Source: an uncultured Pseudomonadales bacterium
GTDB taxonomy: Bacteria > Pseudomonadota > Gammaproteobacteria > Pseudomonadales > Pseudohongiellaceae
Length of the DNA stretch: 64,000 nt
NCBI GenBank assembly: GCA_943842505.1
Contig: CALTDI010000011.1
Coordinates: 1 to 64,000, forward strand
Direction: 5' to 3'
The translations under genes were made by a program, and so were the position numbers. A model generated the notes under the pieces. It searched no databases. It saw only the letters and a list, made by a program, of their open reading frames with translations, and was not told where the DNA came from. Below, piece after piece: positions 1-9,406 of this stretch (the stretch's first letter is position 1; every line of letters starts with the position of its first letter).

Positions 1-1
1 T

Positions 2-346
2 TTGGCTGTACTACTTTTATTGTTTGCCAGTTCATCGCATATCCATCTTCGTTATTGCCTCGATGGTGATGAAGCTCCCGTCTCTATTCACTTTGAGACT
101 GCTGATTCGCATCCGAGCGACCACACCGAAGTAGATAGAGCAGATGTAGAGAGCGAGCTTTCTCTAGACATTCTGATCGACAAAAATTTCAAATTATCAA
201 TTGATGCAGTTGCATTACCTAATTCCTATTCGCTTGCGACTGTAGTTAAATCTCAGACTTTATTCGTACCTCACATACGTGAGGATATCCCCGATAAGCC
301 AACAACACTTCTTCCTCCTTCCCGCGCACCTCCCGCAATAGCTTAA
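2..346 (+). CDS. Small exported protein upstream of czcCBA, 5' end cut by window
   Basis: The reading frame is open from the first bases, so the true start probably lies outside the window. The visible 114 residues begin with a hydrophobic stretch (AVLLLLFASSS) like the end of a signal peptide, followed by HIHLRYCLDG and an acidic, His-containing segment. Small periplasmic proteins of about this size often precede czcC in heavy-metal efflux operons (CzcI-type), and the position 75 bp before czcC fits that. I do not recognise a defined domain, so a role in metal sensing or binding is inference from context. Confidence 0.6.
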   Translation: MAVLLLLFASSSHIHLRYCLDGDEAPVSIHFETADSHPSDHTEVDRADVESELSLDILIDKNFKLSIDAVALPNSYSLATVVKSQTLFVPHIREDIPDKPTTLLPPSRAPPAIA

Positions 347-421
347 GTTGTACTTAAACAATTCGACTCGGACGAAATGTCTGAGGCGTTGCTTGTTCTA
401 ACAATTTGCGGGAGAAAGACT

Positions 422-1675
422 GTGAACCTTAAATATCTGGTGGTTGTGACTTGCGTCATGATCGCGAGCGCCACATGTAATGCGCAGGAGATGCTATCTG
501 GCACCATTACACTGCGTGATGCCCTGACTGCCACTTTATCTATGAACCCGAGGTTGCGTAGTTTTCCATTGCGTAATGAGGCTTTGCTAGGTGAAAAAGA
601 AATTGCCGATTTAAAACCACCTTTTATGCTAGGCGCTGAAGTTGAAGATGCCCTTGGTACGGGTGACATCAGGGACTTCACTGGAGCTGAGGCGACACTC
701 AGGTTATCAAGTGTGATTGAAATGGGCGGCAAACGAGCTGCTCGCGTAGGAACGGTCAATCGAAGAATAGACGTTCTGAACGCAGAGCAACGAGTTGTCG
801 AATTGGATTTGCTCGTGGAGGTCGTGAGGCGGTTCATTGATGTAGCTGTTACTCAGGAACAGGTAGCACTTCAGACACTGTCTACTGTCATAGCTCAGCA
901 AACTGTGGATTTGATTGAGCCTCTAGTTACGGCAGGGCAAGCCCCACAACTGGAAACGGACCGAGCGCAGGCAGCACTTCTACGTGCGCAACTAGCAGAG
1001 CAAGCCGCATACGCCCGTCTCGGCAGTGCGAGAATCCGATTGGCAAGTATGTGGGCGAGGAATACTCCTCAGTTTGATGCGGTGTCATCCAACATTCTTA
1101 CCGTCGAGCAAGCCGGGTCAATCGAATCCTTGCTAGCGGAGTTGGCATCGAATCCCGATATTGAAATCTTTGCTGCTGAATCCCGACTTCTGGAAGCTGA
1201 ACTTCGCCTCGCGCAAACGCGTCAGGAGGGCGACATTCAATGGTCTGCTGGGATACGTCACCTCAAAGAATTTGACGATTCCGGGTTTGCTTTTGGGGTG
1301 ACCATTCCTCTATTCAATAAGGCACGTGCGTCTGGTGCGGAACGTAGCGCTAGAGCCAATTTACAAGAAGTTGAAGTGCGCCAACTCACGGCCCTTAATG
1401 CAATCGAAGGTGAAATACGCTCACTCCATCGAGCGCTGCAACAAGCTATTGCTGAGGTAAACACCTTGCAGCTACAGGTCATTCCCGTCCTGCAAGACGT
1501 TCAGCAGCAAACACTGCAAGCGTATGGGGCTGGAACATACAGCTATGTCGAGTTGATAACTGCACAACAGGAATTTCTGGATGCTCAACTCTCGCTCATT
1601 TCCAGTGCTGGAAATGCACATCGGATCAGAGCCGAGATCGAACGTCTTAGCGGACTGCCACTAACAGGTCAGTAA
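422..1675 (+). CDS. czcC: Outer-membrane efflux channel, TolC/CzcC family
   Basis: This is the outer-membrane component of a tripartite metal efflux pump. An in-frame ATG lies at 377, but the GTG at 422 is preferred: it follows GGAGAAAG and gives a clean signal peptide (MNLKYLVVVTCVMIASATCNAQ). The mature part is rich in Ala, Gln and Leu heptads, as expected for the long alpha-barrel helices, and has two similar halves typical of the OEP family (about residues 30-220 and 230-415). Length (about 417 aa) is normal. Ten bases separate it from the adaptor gene, so the genes are one operon. Confidence 0.85.
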   Translation: MNLKYLVVVTCVMIASATCNAQEMLSGTITLRDALTATLSMNPRLRSFPLRNEALLGEKEIADLKPPFMLGAEVEDALGTGDIRDFTGAEATLRLSSVIEMGGKRAARVGTVNRRIDVLNAEQRVVELDLLVEVVRRFIDVAVTQEQVALQTLSTVIAQQTVDLIEPLVTAGQAPQLETDRAQAALLRAQLAEQAAYARLGSARIRLASMWARNTPQFDAVSSNILTVEQAGSIESLLAELASNPDIEIFAAESRLLEAELRLAQTRQEGDIQWSAGIRHLKEFDDSGFAFGVTIPLFNKARASGAERSARANLQEVEVRQLTALNAIEGEIRSLHRALQQAIAEVNTLQLQVIPVLQDVQQQTLQAYGAGTYSYVELITAQQEFLDAQLSLISSAGNAHRIRAEIERLSGLPLTGQ

Positions 1676-1685
1676 AGAGGACAAG

Positions 1686-2609
1686 ATGATGAACAGAATA
1701 TTTTGTAATTTTCGAGTTAAAACGCAGTTATTGCTCGTAGCGCTATGCGCTTCAGCAATGTTTTTAAGTACAAACACAGTAGCCGCAGAAGAAGAGCATG
1801 AGGAGGAGATCGTTCAGATTTCCGCCGCATTAGCTCAAGAACTAGGCATAGAGACTGAACTAGCCGGTGCGGGTGTGATAAATCGCAACGTGTTGTTGTA
1901 TGGCAGGACCATGCCAGATCCTCAGGGTATCAGCCATGTTTCTGCTCGCTACCCAGGCATGATTGTGTCGATGGCTCCCTCATTGGGCGACAGTGTAGAA
2001 GAGGGAGAAGTAATCGCAGTCATCGAGGCCAACACCAGCCTTCAGACCTATGATATTAAGGCGCCCTTAAGCGGCATAGTAGTTGAAAGACATGCGAACC
2101 TAGGCGAGTTGGCGTCAGGTCAGTCCCTTCTAACTATCGCAAATTACGACAACATTTGGGTGGATCTCACTGTTTTTCCTGGTGACTCACAACAGGTGCG
2201 CTCAGGCATGTCAGTGACTATTCGCATAGATGGTCGCGTGGCGGAAAGCGCGGTTCGATATATCAATCCCAGTCAAGGTGAATCACCAACTGTCATCGCT
2301 CGCGTGCCACTTGAAAATCTTGATTCGGTTTGGACGCCAGGATTGCTGGTGGAAGGACTGGTTCATGTTGAATCGGCAAACGTGCCAGTTGCTGTAAAGA
2401 ATGATGCATTGCAGCTTTTTGAAGACAACCAAGTCGTATTCGTTCTCGAAGGTGAAACTTATGAACCCCGCATGGTTACTTTGGGCAAGTCAGACCCGTT
2501 TCTGACAGAAATTTTATCAGGATTGGAATCTGGAGAGCGCTATGTGGTTACCAATAGTTACTTGATAAAGGCTGACCTTGAAAAAGAAGGCGTTGAACAC
2601 GACCACTAG
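1686..2609 (+). CDS. czcB: RND efflux periplasmic adaptor, CzcB type
   Basis: Membrane-fusion protein linking the RND pump to the outer-membrane channel. It has an N-terminal membrane or signal segment (about residues 12-34), an acidic, His-containing EEEHEEE stretch straight after it, a lipoyl/barrel-sandwich region (VSARYPGMIVSMAPSLGDSV to APLSGIVVERHANLGE), and a C-terminal beta-barrel and membrane-proximal part. At 307 aa it is shorter than CusB/CzcB (around 400-500 aa) because the helical hairpin and N-terminal extension are reduced. The tail ends VEHDH, a possible metal ligand. Start ATG 1686 follows AAAGAGGACAAG. Confidence 0.85.
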   Translation: MMNRIFCNFRVKTQLLLVALCASAMFLSTNTVAAEEEHEEEIVQISAALAQELGIETELAGAGVINRNVLLYGRTMPDPQGISHVSARYPGMIVSMAPSLGDSVEEGEVIAVIEANTSLQTYDIKAPLSGIVVERHANLGELASGQSLLTIANYDNIWVDLTVFPGDSQQVRSGMSVTIRIDGRVAESAVRYINPSQGESPTVIARVPLENLDSVWTPGLLVEGLVHVESANVPVAVKNDALQLFEDNQVVFVLEGETYEPRMVTLGKSDPFLTEILSGLESGERYVVTNSYLIKADLEKEGVEHDH

Positions 2610-2620
2610 GAGACGATGCG

Positions 2621-5600
2621 ATGCTTGAAACAATTATAAGGCAAATGATCCGCAGTCGTTGGATCGTCATGATGGGTGCGCTCACCATTTGCGCGTTTGG
2701 CGTGTGGAATTTTCAAAACCTTCCTATTGATGCTGTGCCGGACATCACCAATGTCCAAGTACAAATCAATACCGAAGCACCCGGATATTCTCCGCTGGAG
2801 TCCGAACAACGCATTACGTTTCCTATTGAAACAACACTGGCAGGACTACCGCAACTTTCTTACACCCGGTCACTTTCCGCTTACGGCTTGTCTCAGGTTA
2901 CAGTTGTTTTCGAGGAAGGCACCGATATCTATTTTGCACGAAATCTCGTGAATTCACGACTTAGCGCAATTAAAAATCAATTGCCCGCTAACCTTGAGCC
3001 AGAAATGGGGCCAATCTCGTCAGGTCTTGGTGAGATATTCATGTACACAGTTAGCGCCGAAGACGGTGCGTTGCAGGCAAACGGAGCGCCTTATGATCTG
3101 TTTTCACTGCGAGAGATACAAGACTGGATTATCAAGCGACAATTAATTCTGGTGGACGGTGTTACAGAAGTTAATACCAGCGGGGGATATGAGAAGCAAT
3201 ATCACGTAACGCCAGACCCAGCCAAGATGCTGCTTTGGGGTATAACTCTACCGGAATTGATATCTGCGTTATGGGATAACAATATTAATCAGGGAGCTGG
3301 GTACATCGAGCGCAATGGACAGCAGCTCATGGTTCGCTCACCGGGTCAACTGAAAACAATCCAAGACATCAAACAAGTCAGCATCGAATCACGGAACAGC
3401 ATACCTATTCAGGTTAAAGATGTAGCTGAGGTCTCTATTGGCCGAGAGCTAAGAACAGGTGCTGGCACACATTCGGGTCAAGAGGCCGTTATTGGCACAG
3501 CCTTTATGTTGTTGGGCGAAAACTCACGAACGGTAGCGCGTGAAGTCGCGGCGAAGCTTGAAGAAATCAACACAACGCTACCCGATGGTGTCATAGCCGA
3601 GCCGCTATACGACAGAACTGTATTGGTAGACAACGCCATTGCAACAGTGGAAGAGAATCTTGTCGTTGGTGCGCTTTTGGTTGTCGTTGTTCTATTTCTT
3701 CTGCTGGGTAATATCCGCGCGGCTCTTATCACCGCAACAGTCATTCCCATCAGCATGCTGGCAACTGTCTCAGGCATGGTTGAAGCTGGTGTTTCGGCTA
3801 ACCTAATGAGCTTGGGCGCGCTCGATTTCGGACTAATCGTGGATGGCGCGGTAATTATCGTAGAGAACTCCATTCGCAGGCTCGGCATGGCGACTCAAGG
3901 AACGAAAGTTCTGAGCCTGAAGGAGCGGCTGCAAGTCGTTTACGAGGCAACGAACGAAGTTATCAGGCCCAGTCTATTTGGTGTGGCCATTATAACGCTA
4001 GTCTACATTCCCATATTCTCCCTCACTGGAATTGAAGGGAAAATGTTTCATCCGATGGCGCTTACGGTCATTATTGCCTTGCTGTCTGCAATGGTTCTCT
4101 CGATATCTTTTGTACCAGCAGCCGTCGCGTTATTTATAACGGGCAAAGTCTCTGAGAAGAAGAACCCGATCATGAAAGGCGCAGAATGGGTTTACAAACC
4201 AGTGCTGCAAGCCTCGCTGAAGTTTCGTTGGTTGGTCGTCGTCTTCGCGTTATCGACAGTAGGCGGTGCAGGCTGGTTAGCTAGCACTATGGGCTCTGAG
4301 TTTATTCCCCAACTTGATGAAGGTGATGTGACAGTTCAGGCGCTGCGGCCACCGGGTACAAGTTTGCAGCAATCTATTGATATGCAGGACATCCTAGAGC
4401 GCCGATTGATGGACTTTCCTGAAGTGCAGGATGTGTTCTCCAGAATTGGTACACCAGAGATTGCCTCTGATCCAATGCCTCCCAGCATTTCGGATACCTT
4501 CGTAATTCTCAAAGATAGAAGCGAATGGCCTGATCCGTTCCGAGAAAAACGAGACTTATTGGAAGAGTGGGAAGAAACCCTTGTAGAGCTTCCTGGGCAA
4601 ATTTATGAAGTCACGCAACCGATTCAGATGCGATTTAATGAACTAATTTCTGGGGTGCGCTCTGATCTTGGCATCATGGTGTTCGGAGAAGATTTAGATC
4701 AACTCGGAATTACCGCGCAAGAGATTTTGGAAATCGTTGAAGAGATAGAAGGCGCAGCCGATGCGAGAATTGAGCAGACCGCTGGACTTCCTATGTTAAC
4801 CCTTACTCCAAAGCGTGATGTGTTGTCGCGTTATGGCCTGAGCGTTAGGGATGTGCAGCACCTGATAAGCACAGCCATAGGAGGTGAATCTGTTGGTCTC
4901 ATTTACGAAGGGGACCGTAGATTCCCGCTCGTTGTGCGACTGCCTGAAGAGATGCGTGTGGATATGGATAGGATAGGTAGATTGCCGATTCCCGTTCCTA
5001 CCTTAGCCAGTGAAACTGGCTATGTTCTGTTGTCTGAAGTTGTTGAAACAGAATTGATTTCATCTCCTAATCGCATTAGCCGAGAAAACGGTCAACGCCG
5101 AGTCGTGGTAAGTGCCAATGTAAGGGGGCGCGATCTAGGATCTTTTGTAGCGGAGGTACGTGTAGCTATTTCTGATCAGGCAGACATTCCACCCGGATAC
5201 TTTGTTGAATACGGAGGCACCTTTGAGCAACTTGAATCTGCGAGCCAGCGATTATCATTGGTTGTGCCTGCGACGTTAATTTTGATCTTCGGATTGTTGA
5301 TAGTTGTTCTGGGTTCATTTCGCGACTCGCTCATCATCTTTACAGGTGTCCCCCTCGCTCTAACTGGAGGAGTGCTCGCGCTTTATTTTCGCGGCATGCC
5401 TTTATCGATCACGGCTGGTGTTGGTTTTATCGCCTTATCAGGAATTGCGGTTCTGAATGGTCTGGTCATGCTCTCGTTTATCAAGGCCATGTGGCAGGAA
5501 ACTGGAGAGTTAGTGCCTTCTATCATTGAAGGGGCGATGACGAGGCTACGCCCAGTTCTAATGACTGCTCTAGTCGCCAGTCTTGGGTTTATTCCTATGG

Positions 5601-5749
5601 CGCTGAATACTGGGATTGGCGCTGAAGTTCAGCGACCACTCGCAACCGTCGTTATTGGTGGCATCGTCTCATCCACCTTGCTCACACTGGTTTTACTACC
5701 CGCGCTATACCTTATTGTGAATAAGAATCGCCATTTAGTGAACGAGTAG
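2621..5749 (+). CDS. czcA: Heavy-metal RND pump, CzcA type
   Basis: Proton-driven inner-membrane transporter of the HME-RND family, 1042 aa, the usual length. It has two sets of transmembrane helices with two large periplasmic loops. The TM4 signature reads DFGLIVDGAVIIVEN; this Asp/Asp/Glu pattern is that of the divalent-cation (Zn/Co/Cd/Ni) branch and differs from the CusA (Cu/Ag) signature, so Czc/Cnr-like specificity is more likely than copper or silver. It starts 11 bp after czcB and is followed 9 bp later by czcD. The exact metal cannot be read from sequence. Confidence 0.92.
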   Translation: MLETIIRQMIRSRWIVMMGALTICAFGVWNFQNLPIDAVPDITNVQVQINTEAPGYSPLESEQRITFPIETTLAGLPQLSYTRSLSAYGLSQVTVVFEEGTDIYFARNLVNSRLSAIKNQLPANLEPEMGPISSGLGEIFMYTVSAEDGALQANGAPYDLFSLREIQDWIIKRQLILVDGVTEVNTSGGYEKQYHVTPDPAKMLLWGITLPELISALWDNNINQGAGYIERNGQQLMVRSPGQLKTIQDIKQVSIESRNSIPIQVKDVAEVSIGRELRTGAGTHSGQEAVIGTAFMLLGENSRTVAREVAAKLEEINTTLPDGVIAEPLYDRTVLVDNAIATVEENLVVGALLVVVVLFLLLGNIRAALITATVIPISMLATVSGMVEAGVSANLMSLGALDFGLIVDGAVIIVENSIRRLGMATQGTKVLSLKERLQVVYEATNEVIRPSLFGVAIITLVYIPIFSLTGIEGKMFHPMALTVIIALLSAMVLSISFVPAAVALFITGKVSEKKNPIMKGAEWVYKPVLQASLKFRWLVVVFALSTVGGAGWLASTMGSEFIPQLDEGDVTVQALRPPGTSLQQSIDMQDILERRLMDFPEVQDVFSRIGTPEIASDPMPPSISDTFVILKDRSEWPDPFREKRDLLEEWEETLVELPGQIYEVTQPIQMRFNELISGVRSDLGIMVFGEDLDQLGITAQEILEIVEEIEGAADARIEQTAGLPMLTLTPKRDVLSRYGLSVRDVQHLISTAIGGESVGLIYEGDRRFPLVVRLPEEMRVDMDRIGRLPIPVPTLASETGYVLLSEVVETELISSPNRISRENGQRRVVVSANVRGRDLGSFVAEVRVAISDQADIPPGYFVEYGGTFEQLESASQRLSLVVPATLILIFGLLIVVLGSFRDSLIIFTGVPLALTGGVLALYFRGMPLSITAGVGFIALSGIAVLNGLVMLSFIKAMWQETGELVPSIIEGAMTRLRPVLMTALVASLGFIPMALNTGIGAEVQRPLATVVIGGIVSSTLLTLVLLPALYLIVNKNRHLVNE

Positions 5750-5758
5750 GGAATAAAT

Positions 5759-6640
5759 ATGCACGATCATTCGCATAGTAGCGATGTCAGTAGCCAGAGG
5801 ATTGGCTGGGCATTCGCATTGAACGTTGGGTTCACCGTTATAGAGTTCATAGGTGGCCTGTTTACCAATAGCACGGCAATCATGGCAGACGCTGTCCATG
5901 ATCTAGGTGATAGCCTTTCAATTGGTACAGCTTGGGTATTGAGTAAGCTCTCAAAAAAGAAAGCTGACAGTTCGTTTACATATGGCTACAAGCGGCTCTC
6001 GTTGCTTGGTGCCTTGATAAACGGCATTGTGTTGATTGCGGGATCAATCTGGGTGTTAGCGCAGGCGATTCCTCGGCTGTTTGACCCCGTTATGCCCGAA
6101 GCAGAGGGAATGCTGGCACTCGCCATTCTGGGTGTTACTGTCAATGGATTTGCGGCATATAAGCTCAGCGCGGGTACAACTCTCAACGAAAAAGTCCTCA
6201 ACTGGCATTTGTTAGAAGACGTATTGGGGTGGGCTGCGGTTCTAATAGTGTCAATCGTACTTATGTTTGTTGAAGTGCCGATATTGGATGCGCTACTCGC
6301 TGTGGGATTTACGCTGTTTATTCTATTTAACGTAGTAAGAAATACATGGTATGCCATTAAGCTCTTTGTCCAGGCTGTGCCTGAGCTTGGGCTAATCGAG
6401 AGAGTACGCAAAGAGTTACTGACTATTTCTTCTATCACCTCGATCCACCATGAGCACGCTTGGTCGCTTGATGGGGAATCAACTGTCTACACGGCGCATT
6501 TGGAAATGAGCTCCGCTATGTCATCAGAAGATCAGCTAGATATTAAGAATCAGATTGCACTTGTTCTAAAAGAGTTTCAATTTTTACATACAACAATCGA
6601 GCTAGAATTTCCCCAAGAAGACTGTAGAGATGAGAGCTAA
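5759..6640 (+). CDS. czcD: Cation diffusion facilitator, CzcD/ZitB-like
   Basis: Inner-membrane metal/proton antiporter of the CDF family (293 aa). It has a His-rich amino terminus (HDHSHSS), about six transmembrane segments, the metal-site motif ADAVHDLGD in TM2 and a second His/Asp pair in NWHLLED of TM5, then a cytoplasmic C-terminal domain of about 85 residues. CDF pumps move Zn, Co or Cd from the cytoplasm to the periplasm, where CzcCBA expels them, and the operon position directly behind czcA fits this two-step route. Confidence 0.9.
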   Translation: MHDHSHSSDVSSQRIGWAFALNVGFTVIEFIGGLFTNSTAIMADAVHDLGDSLSIGTAWVLSKLSKKKADSSFTYGYKRLSLLGALINGIVLIAGSIWVLAQAIPRLFDPVMPEAEGMLALAILGVTVNGFAAYKLSAGTTLNEKVLNWHLLEDVLGWAAVLIVSIVLMFVEVPILDALLAVGFTLFILFNVVRNTWYAIKLFVQAVPELGLIERVRKELLTISSITSIHHEHAWSLDGESTVYTAHLEMSSAMSSEDQLDIKNQIALVLKEFQFLHTTIELEFPQEDCRDES

Positions 6641-6646
6641 AGACTT

Positions 6647-7195
6647 ATGAGCGAAATATTGTTTGCAGCTCTATTAACATTAGAAATTACTCTTCTGGTT
6701 TTGGTGTTATCCCAGATTTTTGGGAGAGACTTTCGTATCTGGCCTCCATCCACAGGAAAATCAACTACTACATTCTGGGCACTGGGCATCTTTTATGTCC
6801 TAATAATCGGCAGTATTTGGCTTTGTGTGCTGCAGTGGTCAAACCCTCTATTTGATCAGAGTTGGATACGCTATTTCGGAGGGACACTGCTCAGCTTGGG
6901 GCTCATACTGTATGGTTGGTGCAGGGTGTATATGAGTAAAAAGGTTGAGTTCGGCAACAAGAATCACCTAATTACTCAAGGACCATACCAATATACTCGC
7001 AATCCTTTGTATATCGCTGACACCTTTATTTTCATTGGATTTGCCTTTCTAGGAAATTCACTACTTCTAATAATGCTAATGGCTTTGCTTGTAGTAACTA
7101 TTTTTTTGCTGCCGATAGTTGAGGAGCCATGGTTGTTAGAGCAATACGGTGAACTCTATAGAGACTATATGAAGACGACTCCCAGGTTCTTTTAA
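6647..7195 (+). CDS. Membrane methyltransferase, isoprenylcysteine/PEMT-like family
   Basis: A 182-aa integral membrane protein with four to five hydrophobic segments. The conserved SAM-binding region is present (QGPYQYTRNPLYIAD and, near the end, EEPWLLEQYGELYRDYMKTTPRFF), the hallmark of the ICMT/phospholipid N-methyltransferase family. Bacterial members of this family are commonly found next to metal efflux genes (for example CzcN); their substrate is unknown. It starts 6 bp after czcD and is the last gene of the operon, being followed by a terminator. Confidence 0.75.
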   Translation: MSEILFAALLTLEITLLVLVLSQIFGRDFRIWPPSTGKSTTTFWALGIFYVLIIGSIWLCVLQWSNPLFDQSWIRYFGGTLLSLGLILYGWCRVYMSKKVEFGNKNHLITQGPYQYTRNPLYIADTFIFIGFAFLGNSLLLIMLMALLVVTIFLLPIVEEPWLLEQYGELYRDYMKTTPRFF

Positions 7196-7222
7196 GCGTC
7201 TGTTTAGTGCTAAAAGCAGGCG

Positions 7223-7252
7223 TCCGGTAATACCTATTACCGGAAGCTTTTC
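7223..7252 (+). terminator. Rho-independent terminator of the czc operon
   Basis: Perfect 10-bp inverted repeat TCCGGTAATA / TATTACCGGA with a 2-base centre, followed by AGCTTTTCT. It lies 28 bp after the stop codon of the last operon gene. Confidence 0.75.
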
Positions 7253-7582
7253 TACCAACTTTGACTGCCCTAGCTTGAATCTATATGACAGGGCCTAAGC
7301 AACATCAATTCCCAGCTACTAAACTACTAGTATTGAGCCCTAAACCCGGCGACAAAGCGTCTTGTAGAGTCTAAGACGGCGTTCGTACACTTATTGTGTG
7401 GGAGGATGCAAGCAACCCAAGAATGGGGCTGTCAGGGCAATTAATATGGTTGGTTTGGTGGAACTTTACTGCAGATATTCGCCTAGTCCAACTCCGCATT
7501 CTCGCTCATCAAGTAACCAACCAATCCATTCCTACCAAGTTAACCTCGTAATTTGGCCTTTGGCGCAGAATTCATTATGCTG
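7253..7582. other. Spacer between metal operon and cassette
   Basis: About 330 bases with no convincing gene. A weak hairpin (CGTCTT/AAGACG near 7357-7378) and a G-rich stretch GGTTGGTTTGGTGG at 7448-7461 are visible. The latter recurs at 8561 and, on the other strand, at 10758-10782. Confidence 0.5.
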
Positions 7583-7607
7583 ACTATTACTTAATTCAAG
7601 TAATAGT
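7583..7607. repeat. Left palindrome flanking the TGT-like cassette
   Basis: Perfect inverted repeat: ACTATTACTT, spacer AATTC, AAGTAATAGT. Its central 21 bases (7585-7605) match 19 of 21 bases of the palindrome at 10712-10732 on the far side of the two-gene cassette. It ends 16 bp before the first ATG, so it could be an operator or overlap the promoter or leader. A recombination site is the other possibility. Confidence 0.8.
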
Positions 7608-7622
7608 GGTTTTGGAAGGCCA

Positions 7623-9395
7623 ATGGCGCAAAACGACAAGCAGCTCAACTCTGTAAAAAATCAGCTCTCAGAACTCCAAGAGAAAAGCGGAATAGTCAGT
7701 GCAGATGTGCGCCAATCCAATACGTCTCTGTATGGGCTGCTAAGCGAATTGTACCTGTGGTGGCGTGAAGCGAACGAGATCGAAGGCTTCTTGGATCAGG
7801 AATATTCGCTGTTGCCTCGTAAGCCAAAAAAAGTCAATTACGGTACTAACTACGGCCCACTGATGCGGATCACCTTTGGCATCAACAATCTCACCAATCA
7901 AAAAATTGATACCTATAGCCGCGCCCTTAACTCTGTACATCGAGAGTTTGAGGCGAATCCTAAGCTGTACGAAAAAGATGGTGCGGCCAAGTTAACCAAC
8001 TTCATCGATCAATCAAATGGCCTGTCAGCCTTGGCGGGGTATAGATTAGGAGAAGATCCTGTCGATGAGGGGAGTGGCATATTGCGATCGCCAGCCCAAA
8101 AGGCCACGGACAAAAAACTGATTGGTGAGTATTTGCTCAATGCTGCAAGGCTATTCTATGAAACTGCCTCGCTAAAGCCACTGGATGTAGCAGATTATTT
8201 CTCCACTGATGAGCATGACTATAGCCTATTGCTTGTTAAGCGCACTGACACTGAAGTTAAGTGGGTTGCTACGAAGCATGACAAGAAGCTGATCGAAACA
8301 ATGTTGATTAGTAACTACCGTGGGCGATTAGATGCAGCACAGCCAGCTATTCGCCTTTTACTTGAGCTGATCCAAACACAGTGTTTACCTAAGAATTTGA
8401 AAAAAATGACCAAGCAATTGGTAGATAAGAGTACGTTGGTCGAGGATGGCAAGTCGGAGAAGTTTACTTCACTGCGCCGTGTTATGTATCAGCACAGTAC
8501 GGGGCAATTCGTGCTTAGCCCTATGAGAGCTAATTCTGGCGTAGTTAGTTTGGTTAAGTTGGTTGGTTTGGTATTGGATGGTTGCGATCAGGACGTGTTT
8601 TTACCGCCTGTTCAACGTGCCATTATTGAGCGTAGGTGCTTACGAGAGCTTGATTTTAATCTGTATGATGCTGGCGAATCAGGCCAGTTTTCCAAGTACA
8701 AAGGCGATAACTCGGCCTCACACGTGTTGATGCTAGAGCACCGTATCTTGCCCCACGCCAGAATCCATCTTCAATTCTGGCCATTCTACGAGACTCTTCC
8801 GCAACCAATAGACCAAGTAACGCTCAATCCAAAGTATGTATTCAAATCAAAATGGAAAGTTGAATTGCCGCATTCGTGGTTCCAGCGGTTCAGTGATGAA
8901 TTCATGGATGAGTGGTTTAGCGAACAAGGGCTGTATTTGAAGAGGCCTCCTCAATTTTCTCTCAAGGTGACGTTTGGGCATGAGGGTATTGCCGTCGAAT
9001 TTATCTTCAAAAATGACGAATTTGAAAGTGAAGAAGCCGTTGCCCTTGATGGGAATAAGGTAACTGGCAATGAAGTTACTGTTTTGTTCGCTTCAAAAGA
9101 TTGGGCACCAGTAATGCGAAGTATTTCCTTGTTAGAAGTTGAAGGCGATGTTTCGCTAGCTGTGAACGATGATGTGATGCGTATCTGTTTCAAGACAGTT
9201 GGCACTGGTGGGGAGCATGAAATTCACATTCCCACGCTAGACAAAGACGACAATAGATCGACAGCTCCGTTTATCCGCTATAAACCAACAAGTGTTATCG
9301 ATGAGTACGAAGATCAGGATCAGGATCGCATGGCCGAAGAAGAAGAGATTTTCTATGTAGAACAAGAAATAGCGACCAAATGGCCGGATGCCTGA
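7623..9395 (+). CDS. Unknown 590-aa protein, partner of TGT-like gene
   Basis: I do not recognise a named family. The first 30 or so residues are Gln/Ser/Leu-rich and may form a short coiled coil. The middle is mixed alpha/beta with no Walker, nuclease or helicase motif that I can see, and there are no membrane segments. The C-terminal third is beta-rich. Around residues 475-545 the pattern VTVLFASKDWAPVMRSIS...GDVSLAVNDDVMRICF...HEIHIP weakly resembles one domain of a sliding clamp, and this is only a resemblance. The tail is acidic (DEYEDQDQDRMAEEEE). The stop is 11 bp before the next ATG, so the two genes are almost certainly co-expressed and functionally linked. Confidence 0.8.
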   Translation: MAQNDKQLNSVKNQLSELQEKSGIVSADVRQSNTSLYGLLSELYLWWREANEIEGFLDQEYSLLPRKPKKVNYGTNYGPLMRITFGINNLTNQKIDTYSRALNSVHREFEANPKLYEKDGAAKLTNFIDQSNGLSALAGYRLGEDPVDEGSGILRSPAQKATDKKLIGEYLLNAARLFYETASLKPLDVADYFSTDEHDYSLLLVKRTDTEVKWVATKHDKKLIETMLISNYRGRLDAAQPAIRLLLELIQTQCLPKNLKKMTKQLVDKSTLVEDGKSEKFTSLRRVMYQHSTGQFVLSPMRANSGVVSLVKLVGLVLDGCDQDVFLPPVQRAIIERRCLRELDFNLYDAGESGQFSKYKGDNSASHVLMLEHRILPHARIHLQFWPFYETLPQPIDQVTLNPKYVFKSKWKVELPHSWFQRFSDEFMDEWFSEQGLYLKRPPQFSLKVTFGHEGIAVEFIFKNDEFESEEAVALDGNKVTGNEVTVLFASKDWAPVMRSISLLEVEGDVSLAVNDDVMRICFKTVGTGGEHEIHIPTLDKDDNRSTAPFIRYKPTSVIDEYEDQDQDRMAEEEEIFYVEQEIATKWPDA

Positions 9396-9406
9396 GGATA
9401 AGACCC

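Noticed and set aside
2621-5749. CusA (copper/silver) assignment
   Set aside because: The TM4 signature DFGLIVDGAVIIVEN is of the divalent-metal HME branch, and a CDF exporter follows.
7398-7583. Open frame of 61 codons before the cassette
   Set aside because: No ribosome site, composition not protein-like, and it runs into the palindrome.
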